A model generated the notes under the pieces. That model saw only the letters and a program-made list of their open reading frames with translations, was not told where the DNA came from and did not search any database. The position numbers were made by a program, and so were the translations under genes. Positions 9,077 to 16,393 of a DNA stretch of 36,344 nt are shown here, piece by piece (position 1 is the first letter of the stretch; each line of letters opens with the position of its first letter). Source of the DNA: Fibrobacter sp. (lineage in GTDB: Bacteria > Fibrobacterota > Fibrobacteria > Fibrobacterales > Fibrobacteraceae); NCBI GenBank assembly GCA_012515825.1, contig JAAYXQ010000027.1, positions 1 to 36,344 on the forward strand. Reading direction: 5' to 3'.

Positions 9077-9898
9077 ATGAATCGATTGGCTTTGATTAGC
9101 ATGGTGCTTTCTTTTATTATTGCGTGTTCTGATGAAGGCATTCCTTTACGTTCTGTTTCTTTTGATTCGATTGTCTATCAAAATCATAAACATGAATCAG
9201 CAAAATGGGTTAAACAAGATTCTTCAAAATGGCATTTGCTAGAAGAGATTCATTTACTGTATAAAATGGATTTAGATGACTCTCTATGGGTTTCTATTCT
9301 TGAATTTGAAAACGATGCCTTTGCTCTTGCTTATTACATTAATAGTGGGCGCTTTCAAGGGGCTCTTCCTGTTGTAAAAGGTCCTTTATTAGAACAGAGT
9401 ATTCGTTCGGGACGTTGGCTTTTTATTTTTAGACACAAACGTTTTTACCCTCATGATAGGCGCCTTTTAGAAGAATATGTACAACAGTTTCCAGGGTATC
9501 GTGGCGGGCTTCCTCAAGAATTTCTAAGTCTTCCTTTTGAAAATAGAGAGCCAGGGAAAACCTCTGTTCAGATCGATCTATTTCATGGAGAAAAAATCTC
9601 TTTTCCGATGTTTGTGCAGCGTTATCGAAACGCGGATGTCTATTGGAGTGTAGCGAGAAGCTTTGAATCAGTTGATAACGAAGATTGGCTTAAGTGGGTC
9701 GATTCTATTTCAAAAAAGAAAGAAAAGGTTTCTTATACAGAATCTATTCTAAAATTTGATAGTGGCCATGGAACTCGGGCTATGGCGACTCGGTTAGGTG
9801 GGGGACGAGTCGTTTGCGTATGGGGCCCGTTGGATTCAAAAAAGCTAGAAACCTTGTTTTTTGAAATTAGTGAACGAGTTTATTCAGCAAAATACTAA
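9077..9898 (+). CDS. Hypothetical lipoprotein
   Basis: I do not recognise the family with certainty. The track ORF starts at 9026 inside the previous gene. The ATG at 9077 is preferred because GGGAGG lies ten bases upstream and it gives a clean lipoprotein signal (MNRLALISM..., lipobox ending at Cys17, FIIAC). The 273-residue product has a mixed alpha/beta composition, including GRWLFIFRHKRF, a PGYRGGLPQEFL segment and a C-terminal helix. The pattern resembles small envelope proteins of the DUF6599 type, but this is only an impression. It lies 4 bases after the iron-sulfur-loop gene and is probably co-transcribed with it. Confidence 0.75.
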   Translation: MNRLALISMVLSFIIACSDEGIPLRSVSFDSIVYQNHKHESAKWVKQDSSKWHLLEEIHLLYKMDLDDSLWVSILEFENDAFALAYYINSGRFQGALPVVKGPLLEQSIRSGRWLFIFRHKRFYPHDRRLLEEYVQQFPGYRGGLPQEFLSLPFENREPGKTSVQIDLFHGEKISFPMFVQRYRNADVYWSVARSFESVDNEDWLKWVDSISKKKEKVSYTESILKFDSGHGTRAMATRLGGGRVVCVWGPLDSKKLETLFFEISERVYSAKY

Positions 9899-9928
9899 TC
9901 TTGCTTATAAAAATGTTATATTATAAAC

Positions 9929-10258
9929 ATGGCTATAGAACAATTTGCAGATATCTTACTTGAAAAATTACGCTTTATATCTCAAGCGGAAACAGTAGTT
10001 GGAAAACCGATACAAGCAGGGGAGCATACCACGATTATTCCTGTAAGTCGAGTTTCTTTAGGCTTTGGATTAGGTGGCCATTCTGGAAAAGGTGATATCA
10101 CTGGATCTGGCGGAGGTGCTTCCGTTGAACCAGTCGCTTTTCTTGTCATTTCTGGAGAAGACGTTCGCATAGTGCCTGTTTCTCGAGACAATTCGATGCT
10201 TTCAAAGATCGTTGATCTTGTACCAGATGTTGTTTCAAGTTTTAAGAAGAATCCTTAA
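9929..10258 (+). CDS. GerW/YtfJ family protein
   Basis: A 109-residue protein with the signature of the GerW (Spore_YtfJ) family: GKPIQAGEHTTIIPVSRVSLGFG, a glycine-rich loop (GGHSGKGDITGSGGG) and then EPVAFLVI. The family was named for a Bacillus spore-germination protein but occurs in many non-sporulating bacteria, where its role is unknown. No signal peptide or membrane segment is seen. No Shine-Dalgarno precedes the ATG. The gene ends its transcription unit: a strong intrinsic terminator follows 65 bases downstream. Confidence 0.88.
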   Translation: MAIEQFADILLEKLRFISQAETVVGKPIQAGEHTTIIPVSRVSLGFGLGGHSGKGDITGSGGGASVEPVAFLVISGEDVRIVPVSRDNSMLSKIVDLVPDVVSSFKKNP

Positions 10259-10321
10259 TCCTGTAAGCAATGTTTGCACCGTGATGTAATATTTAAATTG
10301 AAGCGTTTCGCTAAATCTTTT

Positions 10322-10357
10322 CAAAAAAAGCTGCGATTAATTGCAGCTAATTTTTTT
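10322..10357. terminator. Bidirectional intrinsic terminator
   Basis: AGCTGC (10329-10334), an 8-base loop and GCAGCT (10343-10348), flanked by an A tract on the left and seven T residues on the right. It can stop transcription from gerW on the + strand and from the convergent BNR gene on the - strand. Confidence 0.85.
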
Positions 10358-10426
10358 GCGAATTTACTGAAAAAAACTATTGTGGATTGCCATTTTTAAG
10401 CTTTTCACAATCTAAGAATACAAACT

Positions 10427-11980
10427 TTATTTTATGAAGACTTTATTTATCACAGGAGTCAATGCTTCTCCATTTCTTATAATATAGAGGTAGGTGCCTC
10501 TAGCAAGGTTTGAAAATTCTTGAATGGAGCTTGTATGCTTTGAAGCAGAGATCTTTTTCCCTTTGAGAGTGTAAAGATCCACTGATGCATTTTCATTTAA
10601 GCCATTGATCGTGAGCGTTGAGTTTTGGACAAAAGTAGGATAGGACTTTTCTTCTTTCATACTGAATAATTTTTGAGTAGGATCTTTTGAATCGATTTTA
10701 TAGACACTTAGCATCGTTGGCTCAGGAAGAGGAGGGTTACGAGCTAGATCTTGATTTTCTGGTAAAGTTTCCCATCTAAGGTAATAATCCCCATCGACTT
10801 TAAAATGAACTTGCATCTCTGGAAAAGTAGATTTTACTTGATATAATGAATCGAGCCCTGGAATAATTATAGGTAGCGTATCTTTTTCTGGTTGTAACGT
10901 TTCTTCATTTAGAACCCACATACGATTACCAAAGTTTTTGTGGCTATATTCTTGAACAAGTCGGCCCGAATAATCTTTTTTTACAGGGCTGCCAGAAATA
11001 TCAATACCAAGAGTTCCATTTCTATCTAGAGGCCATTTGAATGAATTCCAGGAACTCGTCTGGTAGATTTTCCAAGAGCCGTTCTCCCATCGGGTATTCC
11101 ATCTCTGGCTAATTCCATTGACATCATATTTGTGATAATTAATCACAGCACGATTTTGATTATCCCATCCAATACCAAAGGCAATATTGATTAGCCCGTT
11201 GCCAGCATCCACAGAATCGACAATCACTCCAGGAGTCGATTGCTTGATAGGAAGAGTCACATCCAAACCGCTCATGGTTTCCCAATGGACAAGATCTTTA
11301 CTTCTAATATGGGATATATCGTGATTGGTATTTGCCACTGGAGTATTACGCCACATCCAGACTACATGAAAATAATCATCAGGGCCTTTTATTGGAGTAG
11401 TCATGTAGGCACTATAGAGCCCTTCGGTATTAAAAAAACCTTGCGTGGTTAGACGAGTCCATGTTTTTGTAGCTGTAGAATATTTATTCCAAATAGTTGT
11501 ACTAGTGTTATTTGCATTATCACGATATTGGAAAAAGAGTTCTCCTTTTTCAATGCCTTTAATAAAAATAGGGTAAGTGACCTTAGTCTCGTTTGAGCCT
11601 GTCATGGAAAGAGATTCAAAATTGTCAATCGAATGAGGCTTTGAAGAGCGAAAGTACACAAGTGGTGCGTTATGCATGTTGCCGCTTATATGAATGTATC
11701 CGCTATCATCTACAGCCATGGCTATATAATTATGACTATCCCATCCAGTAGTTTGTGGAAGCGTTTTAAATTGCCAATCATTTGAAGAAAGGCTACGCAT
11801 GGCAATAGTCATTTTTCTGTCTTTATCATAAAAGCTGACGTATTGTAGCTTTGCTGTAGAATCGGTAGCGATTGCAAAATCAACAAAATGAGAAGACCAA
11901 ACAGAGCTGATCTCAGAACGTTCTACTACAGCGGCGTGAAGAGAAATAGCGATGAATAAAATGAGAAACAATAGATGCAT
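10427..11980 (-). CDS. Secreted BNR_4 repeat propeller protein with C-terminal sorting-like domain
   Basis: A 517-residue exported protein, probably a sugar-active or carbohydrate-binding propeller. The start at 11980 is chosen over the track start because AAGGAG lies 7 bases upstream and the signal peptide then begins MHLLFLILFIA...LHA. The body (about 20-400) matches BNR_4-type beta-propellers: DSHNYIAMAVDDSGYIHISGN, then propeller strands such as HVVWMWRNTP and HIRSKDLVHWE. Some members of this group are ulvan-type polysaccharide lyases (PL24/PL25), so lyase activity is possible but unproven. The last ~80 residues (NGLNENASVDLYTLKGK...ARGTYLYII...KVFIK) form a small beta domain resembling type IX secretion sorting tails. 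It is a single gene with a long upstream region. Confidence 0.8.
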   Translation of the reverse strand: MHLLFLILFIAISLHAAVVERSEISSVWSSHFVDFAIATDSTAKLQYVSFYDKDRKMTIAMRSLSSNDWQFKTLPQTTGWDSHNYIAMAVDDSGYIHISGNMHNAPLVYFRSSKPHSIDNFESLSMTGSNETKVTYPIFIKGIEKGELFFQYRDNANNTSTTIWNKYSTATKTWTRLTTQGFFNTEGLYSAYMTTPIKGPDDYFHVVWMWRNTPVANTNHDISHIRSKDLVHWETMSGLDVTLPIKQSTPGVIVDSVDAGNGLINIAFGIGWDNQNRAVINYHKYDVNGISQRWNTRWENGSWKIYQTSSWNSFKWPLDRNGTLGIDISGSPVKKDYSGRLVQEYSHKNFGNRMWVLNEETLQPEKDTLPIIIPGLDSLYQVKSTFPEMQVHFKVDGDYYLRWETLPENQDLARNPPLPEPTMLSVYKIDSKDPTQKLFSMKEEKSYPTFVQNSTLTINGLNENASVDLYTLKGKKISASKHTSSIQEFSNLARGTYLYIIRNGEALTPVINKVFIK

Positions 11981-12341
11981 ACAAACGCTCCTTTGCCTCA
12001 AAATAGTATTCTTCGTTGAGCTTTATTGTTTTTTTAGAGATAAAGTATCGTTTGATTTGTGATTTTGAATTTGTGTTCAAAAAAATGCATTGCACTAGAT
12101 GCATAAACATAAGTGCACATACTGCCTGCAACATATCTTAATGCAAAAGCAATACGGTCTCTGACAATAATGATTGTTTTAGAATAAAGTGTATTGGATT
12201 AAATCACTTGCAATACAAAATTCAATTTTATGAAAAATTGTTTTCGTCAATAAAATAATGATTTAGATAAATTAAATAAAAAAGACTCTCGTAAGAGAGT
12301 CTTTAATATAATCGAATGAATCGGAATTGCAATTGCTAGAA
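11981..12341. other. Intergenic region upstream of the BNR gene, with dyads
   Basis: About 360 bases without a convincing gene. The 73-residue ORF at 11913-12134 mostly overlaps the BNR start and looks spurious. The region holds the argS terminator at its right end. It also holds two ATGCAT palindromes 14 bases apart (12085-12090 and 12099-12104), a nearby GTGCAC, and the inverted repeat TGTATTG (12190-12196) with CAATACA (12211-12217). These are candidate operator sites for the BNR gene. No promoter can be placed with confidence. Confidence 0.5.
12275..12304 (-). terminator. Intrinsic terminator of argS operon
   Basis: A perfect 10-base stem AAAGACTCTC/GAGAGTCTTT (12281-12304) with a 4-base loop. 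Read on the - strand it is followed by TTTATTTAAT, a T-rich tail. It lies 38 bases after the argS stop and closes the long - strand gene run. Confidence 0.88.
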
Positions 12342-14057
12342 TTACATTTGCCGAATAGGGAATAATCCTAAAAGATCTAAAACATTTTCAAGTACAATTT
12401 GAGTGGCTTGTACTAAATATAGTCTTGACTTTTCTTCTGCACTTCCAAGAACTCGATCTTGATGGATAAAACGATGAGCGGCTTCTGCTATTTCAAGAGC
12501 GTATTGCGCGAGTGTACTTGGCTCATCTGTTTCACAGGCTTTAGCAATATTATTACCCTTACGGCTTAATACTTTAATAAGCTCATAAGCTGCATCATCT
12601 GTTAGAGTATCCCAAGAGACATCCTCTATTTTAGCTGTATAAGCGGCTTTACGCATAATACTACAAAGTCTCACATGAGCATTCTGAACGTAAGGGCCTG
12701 TTGCTCCATCAAAACTTAAAGCCGAATCCCAATCAAATTTAACGTCCATTAATCTTCTGTTTTTTAGATCATTAAAGGTGAGAGCGCTGATTCCTATTTG
12801 AGTCGCGATTTCTTCTTTATTCTCTAGTTCAGGATTCTTTTCGTTAATAAAAGTAAGGATTTTTTCTTTAGCGGCCTCAATGACGTCGCGAAGTAAACTG
12901 GCGGTACCTGAACGTGTTTTTCCCTTTTCCCATTTCCCTTCTTCTGTTTGTTGTAGAATAACACCAAAAGGAATATGGTACATATCTTGATACCATTCGT
13001 AGTCCATCTTTTTTAAGACATGGAACACTTGCTTAAAATGAAGTGATTGTCCTAAATCGACAACATAAAGGCATTTCGAAAATTGGAATTCTTTTTTTCT
13101 ATAAAGAGCAGCAGCGAGATCTCGAGTCGCATATAAAGTACTTCCATCACTTTTACGAATTAAGCATGGAGGTAAATCAAAATCATTTAACATTACGACA
13201 TCGAGTTCTTGACTTTTCACGAGGAGCTTTTTCTCCCTTAATTCATCAAGGACTGCTGGGATTTTATCTTCAAAAAAAGATTCCCCTATATAGTGATCAA
13301 AAGAGACGCCCATCATGGAATAAATTCTCATGAGTTCTTTTAAGGTCGCCTTTTTGAATGCACTCCAGAGCTTTCTATAAAGAGAGTCGCCTTCTTCTAA
13401 CTTTGTAAAAGCGGCTCTAGCTTCATTTTCTAGTTCTGGATTTTCTTTACTAATTTTTGAAAAAGAGCTATATAGTAAGTTCAGTTCTTTTACCGTTAAT
13501 TGATCGAGGGCTTCTTCTTCTAAAGAACCACCTTCTCTTAAGTACATGACGATTAACTTACCAAAGGCAGTGCCCCAATCACCTAAATGATTGATGCGTT
13601 CTACCCGATAACCATTCGCCTTGTAAATGCGAGACAAGCTATTGCCTATCATGGTGGATCGAAGATGATGAAATGCTAATTCTTTTCCGATATTGGGAGA
13701 ACTAAAATCAATAATAACGGTTTTATTATTTGACGAAGCGTGGCCATAATTTAAACCTTTCTCTTCAATCTGAGTTAATACAGAGGTTGCTAAAAAAGAA
13801 CGTTCTATGAAAAAATTCAGATAACCATTAATAGGTTCCACTTTAGAAATTCCTTGCGGAAGTTCTATTTCTGTGGCGAGAGTCTCGGCTATGATCTTAG
13901 GTGCTTTACGCAACTTTTTAGCAAGAGCAAAACATGGCAAACTAAAATTACCATGAGTTGTTTCTTGCGGAACAGTTAGAAGTTGTAAAACCTCTTCTTC
14001 TAAAAAAGTACCCGTCTTTGCAACAGCTGCTGCAATGGATTGCTCAAATGAGATCAT
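12342..14057 (-). CDS. argS: Arginyl-tRNA synthetase
   Basis: Class I aminoacyl-tRNA synthetase charging tRNA-Arg in the cytosol. The 571-residue protein has the N-terminal additional domain (with GNFSLPCFALAKKLRK), the catalytic Rossmann fold (FSSPNIGKELAFHHLRST, NHLGDWGTAFGKL), the KTRSGT loop typical of ArgRS enzymes lacking KMSKS, and the anticodon-binding helical domain from about residue 455 (GPYVQNAHVRLCS). The HIGH motif reads AFHH at 128-131, where most ArgRS have HxGH or SxGH; the Gly-to-His change is unusual. Length fits the family. The start overlaps the end of rsfS by 14 bases, so translation is probably coupled. Confidence 0.95.
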   Translation of the reverse strand: MISFEQSIAAAVAKTGTFLEEEVLQLLTVPQETTHGNFSLPCFALAKKLRKAPKIIAETLATEIELPQGISKVEPINGYLNFFIERSFLATSVLTQIEEKGLNYGHASSNNKTVIIDFSSPNIGKELAFHHLRSTMIGNSLSRIYKANGYRVERINHLGDWGTAFGKLIVMYLREGGSLEEEALDQLTVKELNLLYSSFSKISKENPELENEARAAFTKLEEGDSLYRKLWSAFKKATLKELMRIYSMMGVSFDHYIGESFFEDKIPAVLDELREKKLLVKSQELDVVMLNDFDLPPCLIRKSDGSTLYATRDLAAALYRKKEFQFSKCLYVVDLGQSLHFKQVFHVLKKMDYEWYQDMYHIPFGVILQQTEEGKWEKGKTRSGTASLLRDVIEAAKEKILTFINEKNPELENKEEIATQIGISALTFNDLKNRRLMDVKFDWDSALSFDGATGPYVQNAHVRLCSIMRKAAYTAKIEDVSWDTLTDDAAYELIKVLSRKGNNIAKACETDEPSTLAQYALEIAEAAHRFIHQDRVLGSAEEKSRLYLVQATQIVLENVLDLLGLFPIRQM

Positions 14058-14676
14058 CTTCTATGTTAGCCTTTTTCTTTGTCGTCTTTTTAATAAAGTC
14101 TTTTTCTTGGAGGTTTTGAATATTGGCGTCGCTATAAAGACGATCCATCTGAATTTCCTCTCTCTTTGTTTCTTCAAAAAGATGAACCATCAATTCAAAA
14201 CCTGCATCGAATACAGCCCATTGAACGCCACTTTTATATTCAATTCCTTTAGTCTGAATTTTTTTGCTCTTAAATTCTTTGGTGAGCTCATTTAGAATGG
14301 CTTGCATCTGAGCTTCACTGGTGCATGTGGCAATTAAGAAATAGTCTGCGACGTCGTTTATACCACGAAGATCAATTAGTTGAACGTTTTCTGCACGTAA
14401 TTGAAACAAAGAAACCGCTGCTAAAGACACTGCTTCAGAAAGAGCTTCTTTCTTTTTAGCAGGTGTAGCCTTCACTGCCTTGACCGTCTTAACAGCCTTG
14501 GTGACTGTCTTTGTTGTAGCTACTTTTTTAGCTGGTGCTTTTTTGGAAGTTGCTTTTGGTGCAGCCTCTTTTTTTACCACCGTTTTTTTTGCTGCTTCTT
14601 TTTTAACAGTAGCCGTTTTCACGGGAGTGGTTGCTTTTTTTACACTTGGTTTTCGTGTAGATTTTTTTTCATTCAT
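14044..14676 (-). CDS. rsfS: Ribosomal silencing factor RsfS with Lys/Ala-rich N-terminal tail
   Basis: RsfS binds uL14 and blocks 30S-50S joining when nutrients run low. Residues ~80-185 form the family core: AAVSLFQLRAENVQLIDL, DVADYFLIATCTS, GVQWAVFDAGFELMVHLFEE and the LYSDA end. Ahead of it is a ~78-residue extension of Lys, Ala, Thr, Pro and Val with AAKK, PAKK and VKK repeats, resembling histone H1-type or ribosomal-protein tails. Typical RsfS proteins are about 105-130 residues, so this extension is extra. The C-terminus is also basic (FIKKTTKKK). The ATG overlaps the LytR_C gene stop by four bases (ATGA), and the 3' end overlaps argS. Confidence 0.9.
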   Translation of the reverse strand: MNEKKSTRKPSVKKATTPVKTATVKKEAAKKTVVKKEAAPKATSKKAPAKKVATTKTVTKAVKTVKAVKATPAKKKEALSEAVSLAAVSLFQLRAENVQLIDLRGINDVADYFLIATCTSEAQMQAILNELTKEFKSKKIQTKGIEYKSGVQWAVFDAGFELMVHLFEETKREEIQMDRLYSDANIQNLQEKDFIKKTTKKKANIEDDLI

Positions 14677-15068
14677 GGTGTGTCCTGTTCGATGATTTTG
14701 TTAAAGTCTTTTCCAATATAAACGGTGGCATCTACGTGTGCTCGTTTACTTTTTAATTGTAGTACATTTTTTGTTTTGAGTATTTGACTCAATGCTTCTG
14801 CACCTTCCCATTGAGGGTTACGAATGGCGATAATGGTTTCTTCATAATTTTGTAAAAGGTCATTTCGATATTGAACAACATCAAAACCTTTATTACGTAA
14901 AAAAATAGTCATTTGAGAGGCTGCACCTGTTTTACCGCAGCTATTTAATACTTCTACAGAACCACTATAAGAGCGAACTTCCGTCACAGGAGGCTTCTCT
15001 TTTTCACAACCCATCAAACTACCAAGAGCCATCGAGGAAATTAGAAGTGTAAAAAAACGTTTAATCAC
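14673..15068 (-). CDS. LytR C-terminal-domain lipoprotein
   Basis: A 131-residue lipoprotein: signal MIKRFFTLLISSMALGSLMGC with the lipobox Cys at position 21, then one LytR_C domain (SVEVLNSCGKTGAASQMTIFLRNKGFDVV ... ETIIAIRNPQWEGAEALSQIL). This fold usually follows LytR-CpsA-Psr cell-wall enzymes and is often encoded next to rsfS, as here. On its own it is presumed to bind envelope polymer. The start codon is GTG with no upstream Shine-Dalgarno, and in-frame codons upstream hit a stop. The GTG lies in one arm of a 9-base inverted repeat (see findings). Confidence 0.82.
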   Translation of the reverse strand: MIKRFFTLLISSMALGSLMGCEKEKPPVTEVRSYSGSVEVLNSCGKTGAASQMTIFLRNKGFDVVQYRNDLLQNYEETIIAIRNPQWEGAEALSQILKTKNVLQLKSKRAHVDATVYIGKDFNKIIEQDTP

Positions 15069-15118
15069 AAGTTAAAATTAGAATTTATGAATGAAAATAA
15101 TTAAAGAAAGTGATTAAA
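15060..15118 (-). promoter_or_regulatory. Inverted repeat enclosing the start codon of the LytR_C gene
   Basis: TTTAATCAC (15060-15068) and GTGATTAAA (15110-15118) are perfect 9-base inverted arms around a 41-base spacer. In the - strand transcript the downstream arm contains the GTG start codon, so pairing would hide it. AT-rich arms of this length could arise by chance. Confidence 0.35.
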
Positions 15119-15127
15119 AAGAAGAAA

Positions 15128-15478
15128 CTAAACAATGATTTTATTTTTTGAATCTACGCGAACTACAACAGGATGCCAATTTTTTGCTTCTTCTGGAGTG
15201 AGGGATACGTAAGCGACTATAATAATCAAATCTCCTGGTTGAACAAGCCTTGCTGCGGCTCCATTCAAGCAAATGGTTCCAGAGTCAGGTTCACCTTCGA
15301 TCACGTAAGTATCAAAACGTGCTCCATTATGAATATCTAAGATTCCGACTTTTTCATAAGGCAAAAGCCCTGCTGCATCCATTAGGGTTTTATCAATAGT
15401 TATAGAACCTTCGTAATTTAGATTCGCATCAGTAACAGTAGCGCGATGAATTTTTGTTTTAAGTAATTCTATCTGCAT
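15128..15478 (-). CDS. panD: Aspartate 1-decarboxylase proenzyme
   Basis: Makes beta-alanine from L-aspartate for pantothenate and CoA synthesis. The 116-residue proenzyme has the self-cleavage site Gly24-Ser25 (NYEGS), giving the pyruvoyl cofactor on Ser25. Conserved Lys9, His11, Arg54 and Tyr58 are all at their usual positions. Length is typical. It starts 9 bases after the stop of the upstream membrane protein and is followed by a 59-base gap before the LytR_C lipoprotein. No strong Shine-Dalgarno is visible, suggesting coupled translation from the gene before it. Confidence 0.96.
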   Translation of the reverse strand: MQIELLKTKIHRATVTDANLNYEGSITIDKTLMDAAGLLPYEKVGILDIHNGARFDTYVIEGEPDSGTICLNGAAARLVQPGDLIIIVAYVSLTPEEAKNWHPVVVRVDSKNKIIV

Positions 15479-15487
15479 TTTTTTAGA

Positions 15488-16204
15488 TTAAAACCGCATT
15501 TGTAAAAGACCTGCGACGCCTTTATCTAAGCCGCCTGCAACACCTTCATTAAATGTAGGGAGGACACCAAAACTGAAACGATTTGCATCAGGATTGTTTT
15601 CCCATTGTGTTCCAAAGAATGCGTCAGCAAAAGACCAAACGTGAGCAGCGAGAATAGGTATTAACGCGTAAATCCAAGTTTTCTGATCTGGTTCACTAAC
15701 ACCTAAAAAGATGGCTGCTCCAACACCCGAAGCCCAGAGGACGTCCATCCAAACGGCTTTTGAATTGGCTCCAGTTTTCCATTGATAAAGGCTTGGAATT
15801 AGTAAAGACAAGTAGGCTAGGTTTTGTTGATCGTTTTTATTTCTGTAAGAACGATCAATATCTGAATCTTCAAGACCTTGTGCTCTTTGTTCGAGCCATG
15901 CCTCTTCACTTACACCGAGACGATTCCAAGGTTTTTGTAAATATTCTGTAGGACGAATGCCAAGTTCGACTAGCTGGGTGAGTTTATTTCTTGAAATTCC
16001 ACCTTCTTTAGCTTGTTGAAATTCCCACTGTGTTAGACCCATTTCTTCAATACGGAAACCATCCCATTCATCACCAGTAGCTGTTGCAGCACCAGTCGCA
16101 GGTATTTCTGTCTCGCCCTCAGAATCGTAATTGTAATCATACTGCGCAAAGGAGATAGCACTCAAAATTAAGATTGCCGGAATCGCTTTCAACCAATGAG
16201 CCAT
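15488..16204 (-). CDS. Hypothetical exported membrane protein (DUF5683-like)
   Basis: A 238-residue protein with a signal peptide (MAHWLKAIPAILILSAISFA), an acidic Tyr/Asp/Glu-rich stretch, a helical middle and three hydrophobic segments (about 125-140, 150-170 and 177-198). The segment order IPSLYQWKTG followed by HVWSFADAFF resembles DUF5683-type proteins (PGxGQ then HxxSxxDA), but this is a weak likeness. AGGT lies a few bases before the ATG. tRNA-Leu ends only 28 bases upstream on the same strand with no terminator between, so the two may share a transcript. Confidence 0.7.
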   Translation of the reverse strand: MAHWLKAIPAILILSAISFAQYDYNYDSEGETEIPATGAATATGDEWDGFRIEEMGLTQWEFQQAKEGGISRNKLTQLVELGIRPTEYLQKPWNRLGVSEEAWLEQRAQGLEDSDIDRSYRNKNDQQNLAYLSLLIPSLYQWKTGANSKAVWMDVLWASGVGAAIFLGVSEPDQKTWIYALIPILAAHVWSFADAFFGTQWENNPDANRFSFGVLPTFNEGVAGGLDKGVAGLLQMRF

Positions 16205-16232
16205 CTTGACCTCATAATTTATAAATCATAAA

Positions 16233-16316
16233 TGCCGGGGGAGGGAATCGAACCCTCACAGAGTTGCCTCTACTGGATTTTGAGTCCAGCGCGTCTACCA
16301 ATTTCACCACCCCGGC
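16233..16316 (-). tRNA. tRNA-Leu (anticodon CAA)
   Basis: On the - strand the 84-base gene starts GCCGGGGTGG and ends CCCCGGC plus discriminator A. The acceptor arms pair perfectly. The D arm contains AATTGGTAGACG. The anticodon stem CTGGA/TCCAG encloses loop CTCAAAA, giving anticodon CAA, which reads UUG. The T loop is GGTTCGATTCC. The long variable arm is typical of tRNA-Leu. The CCA end is not encoded. Confidence 0.96.
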
Positions 16317-16330
16317 TAGGGGGTAGATCA

Positions 16331-16336
16331 AATATA
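16331..16336 (-). promoter_or_regulatory. Extended -10 box for tRNA-Leu
   Basis: On the - strand TGCTATATT gives an extended -10 (TGnTATATT) whose hexamer ends 14 bases before the tRNA 5' end. The -35 region is weak (CTGCAA at 17 bases), so recognition would rest on the extended -10. Confidence 0.5.
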
Positions 16337-16393
16337 GCACAGTTTTTGAATTTTTGCAGGAAAAAGACTGATTTTGATGTAAAGAAAAAGCAA

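Noticed and set aside
11913-12134. 73-residue - strand ORF upstream of the BNR gene
   Set aside because: Overlaps the BNR start in another frame, with no ribosome site or recognisable motif.
14480-14695. + strand ORF of 71 residues, hydrophobic
   Set aside because: Antisense shadow of the Lys/Ala-rich RsfS tail; such codon bias creates open frames.
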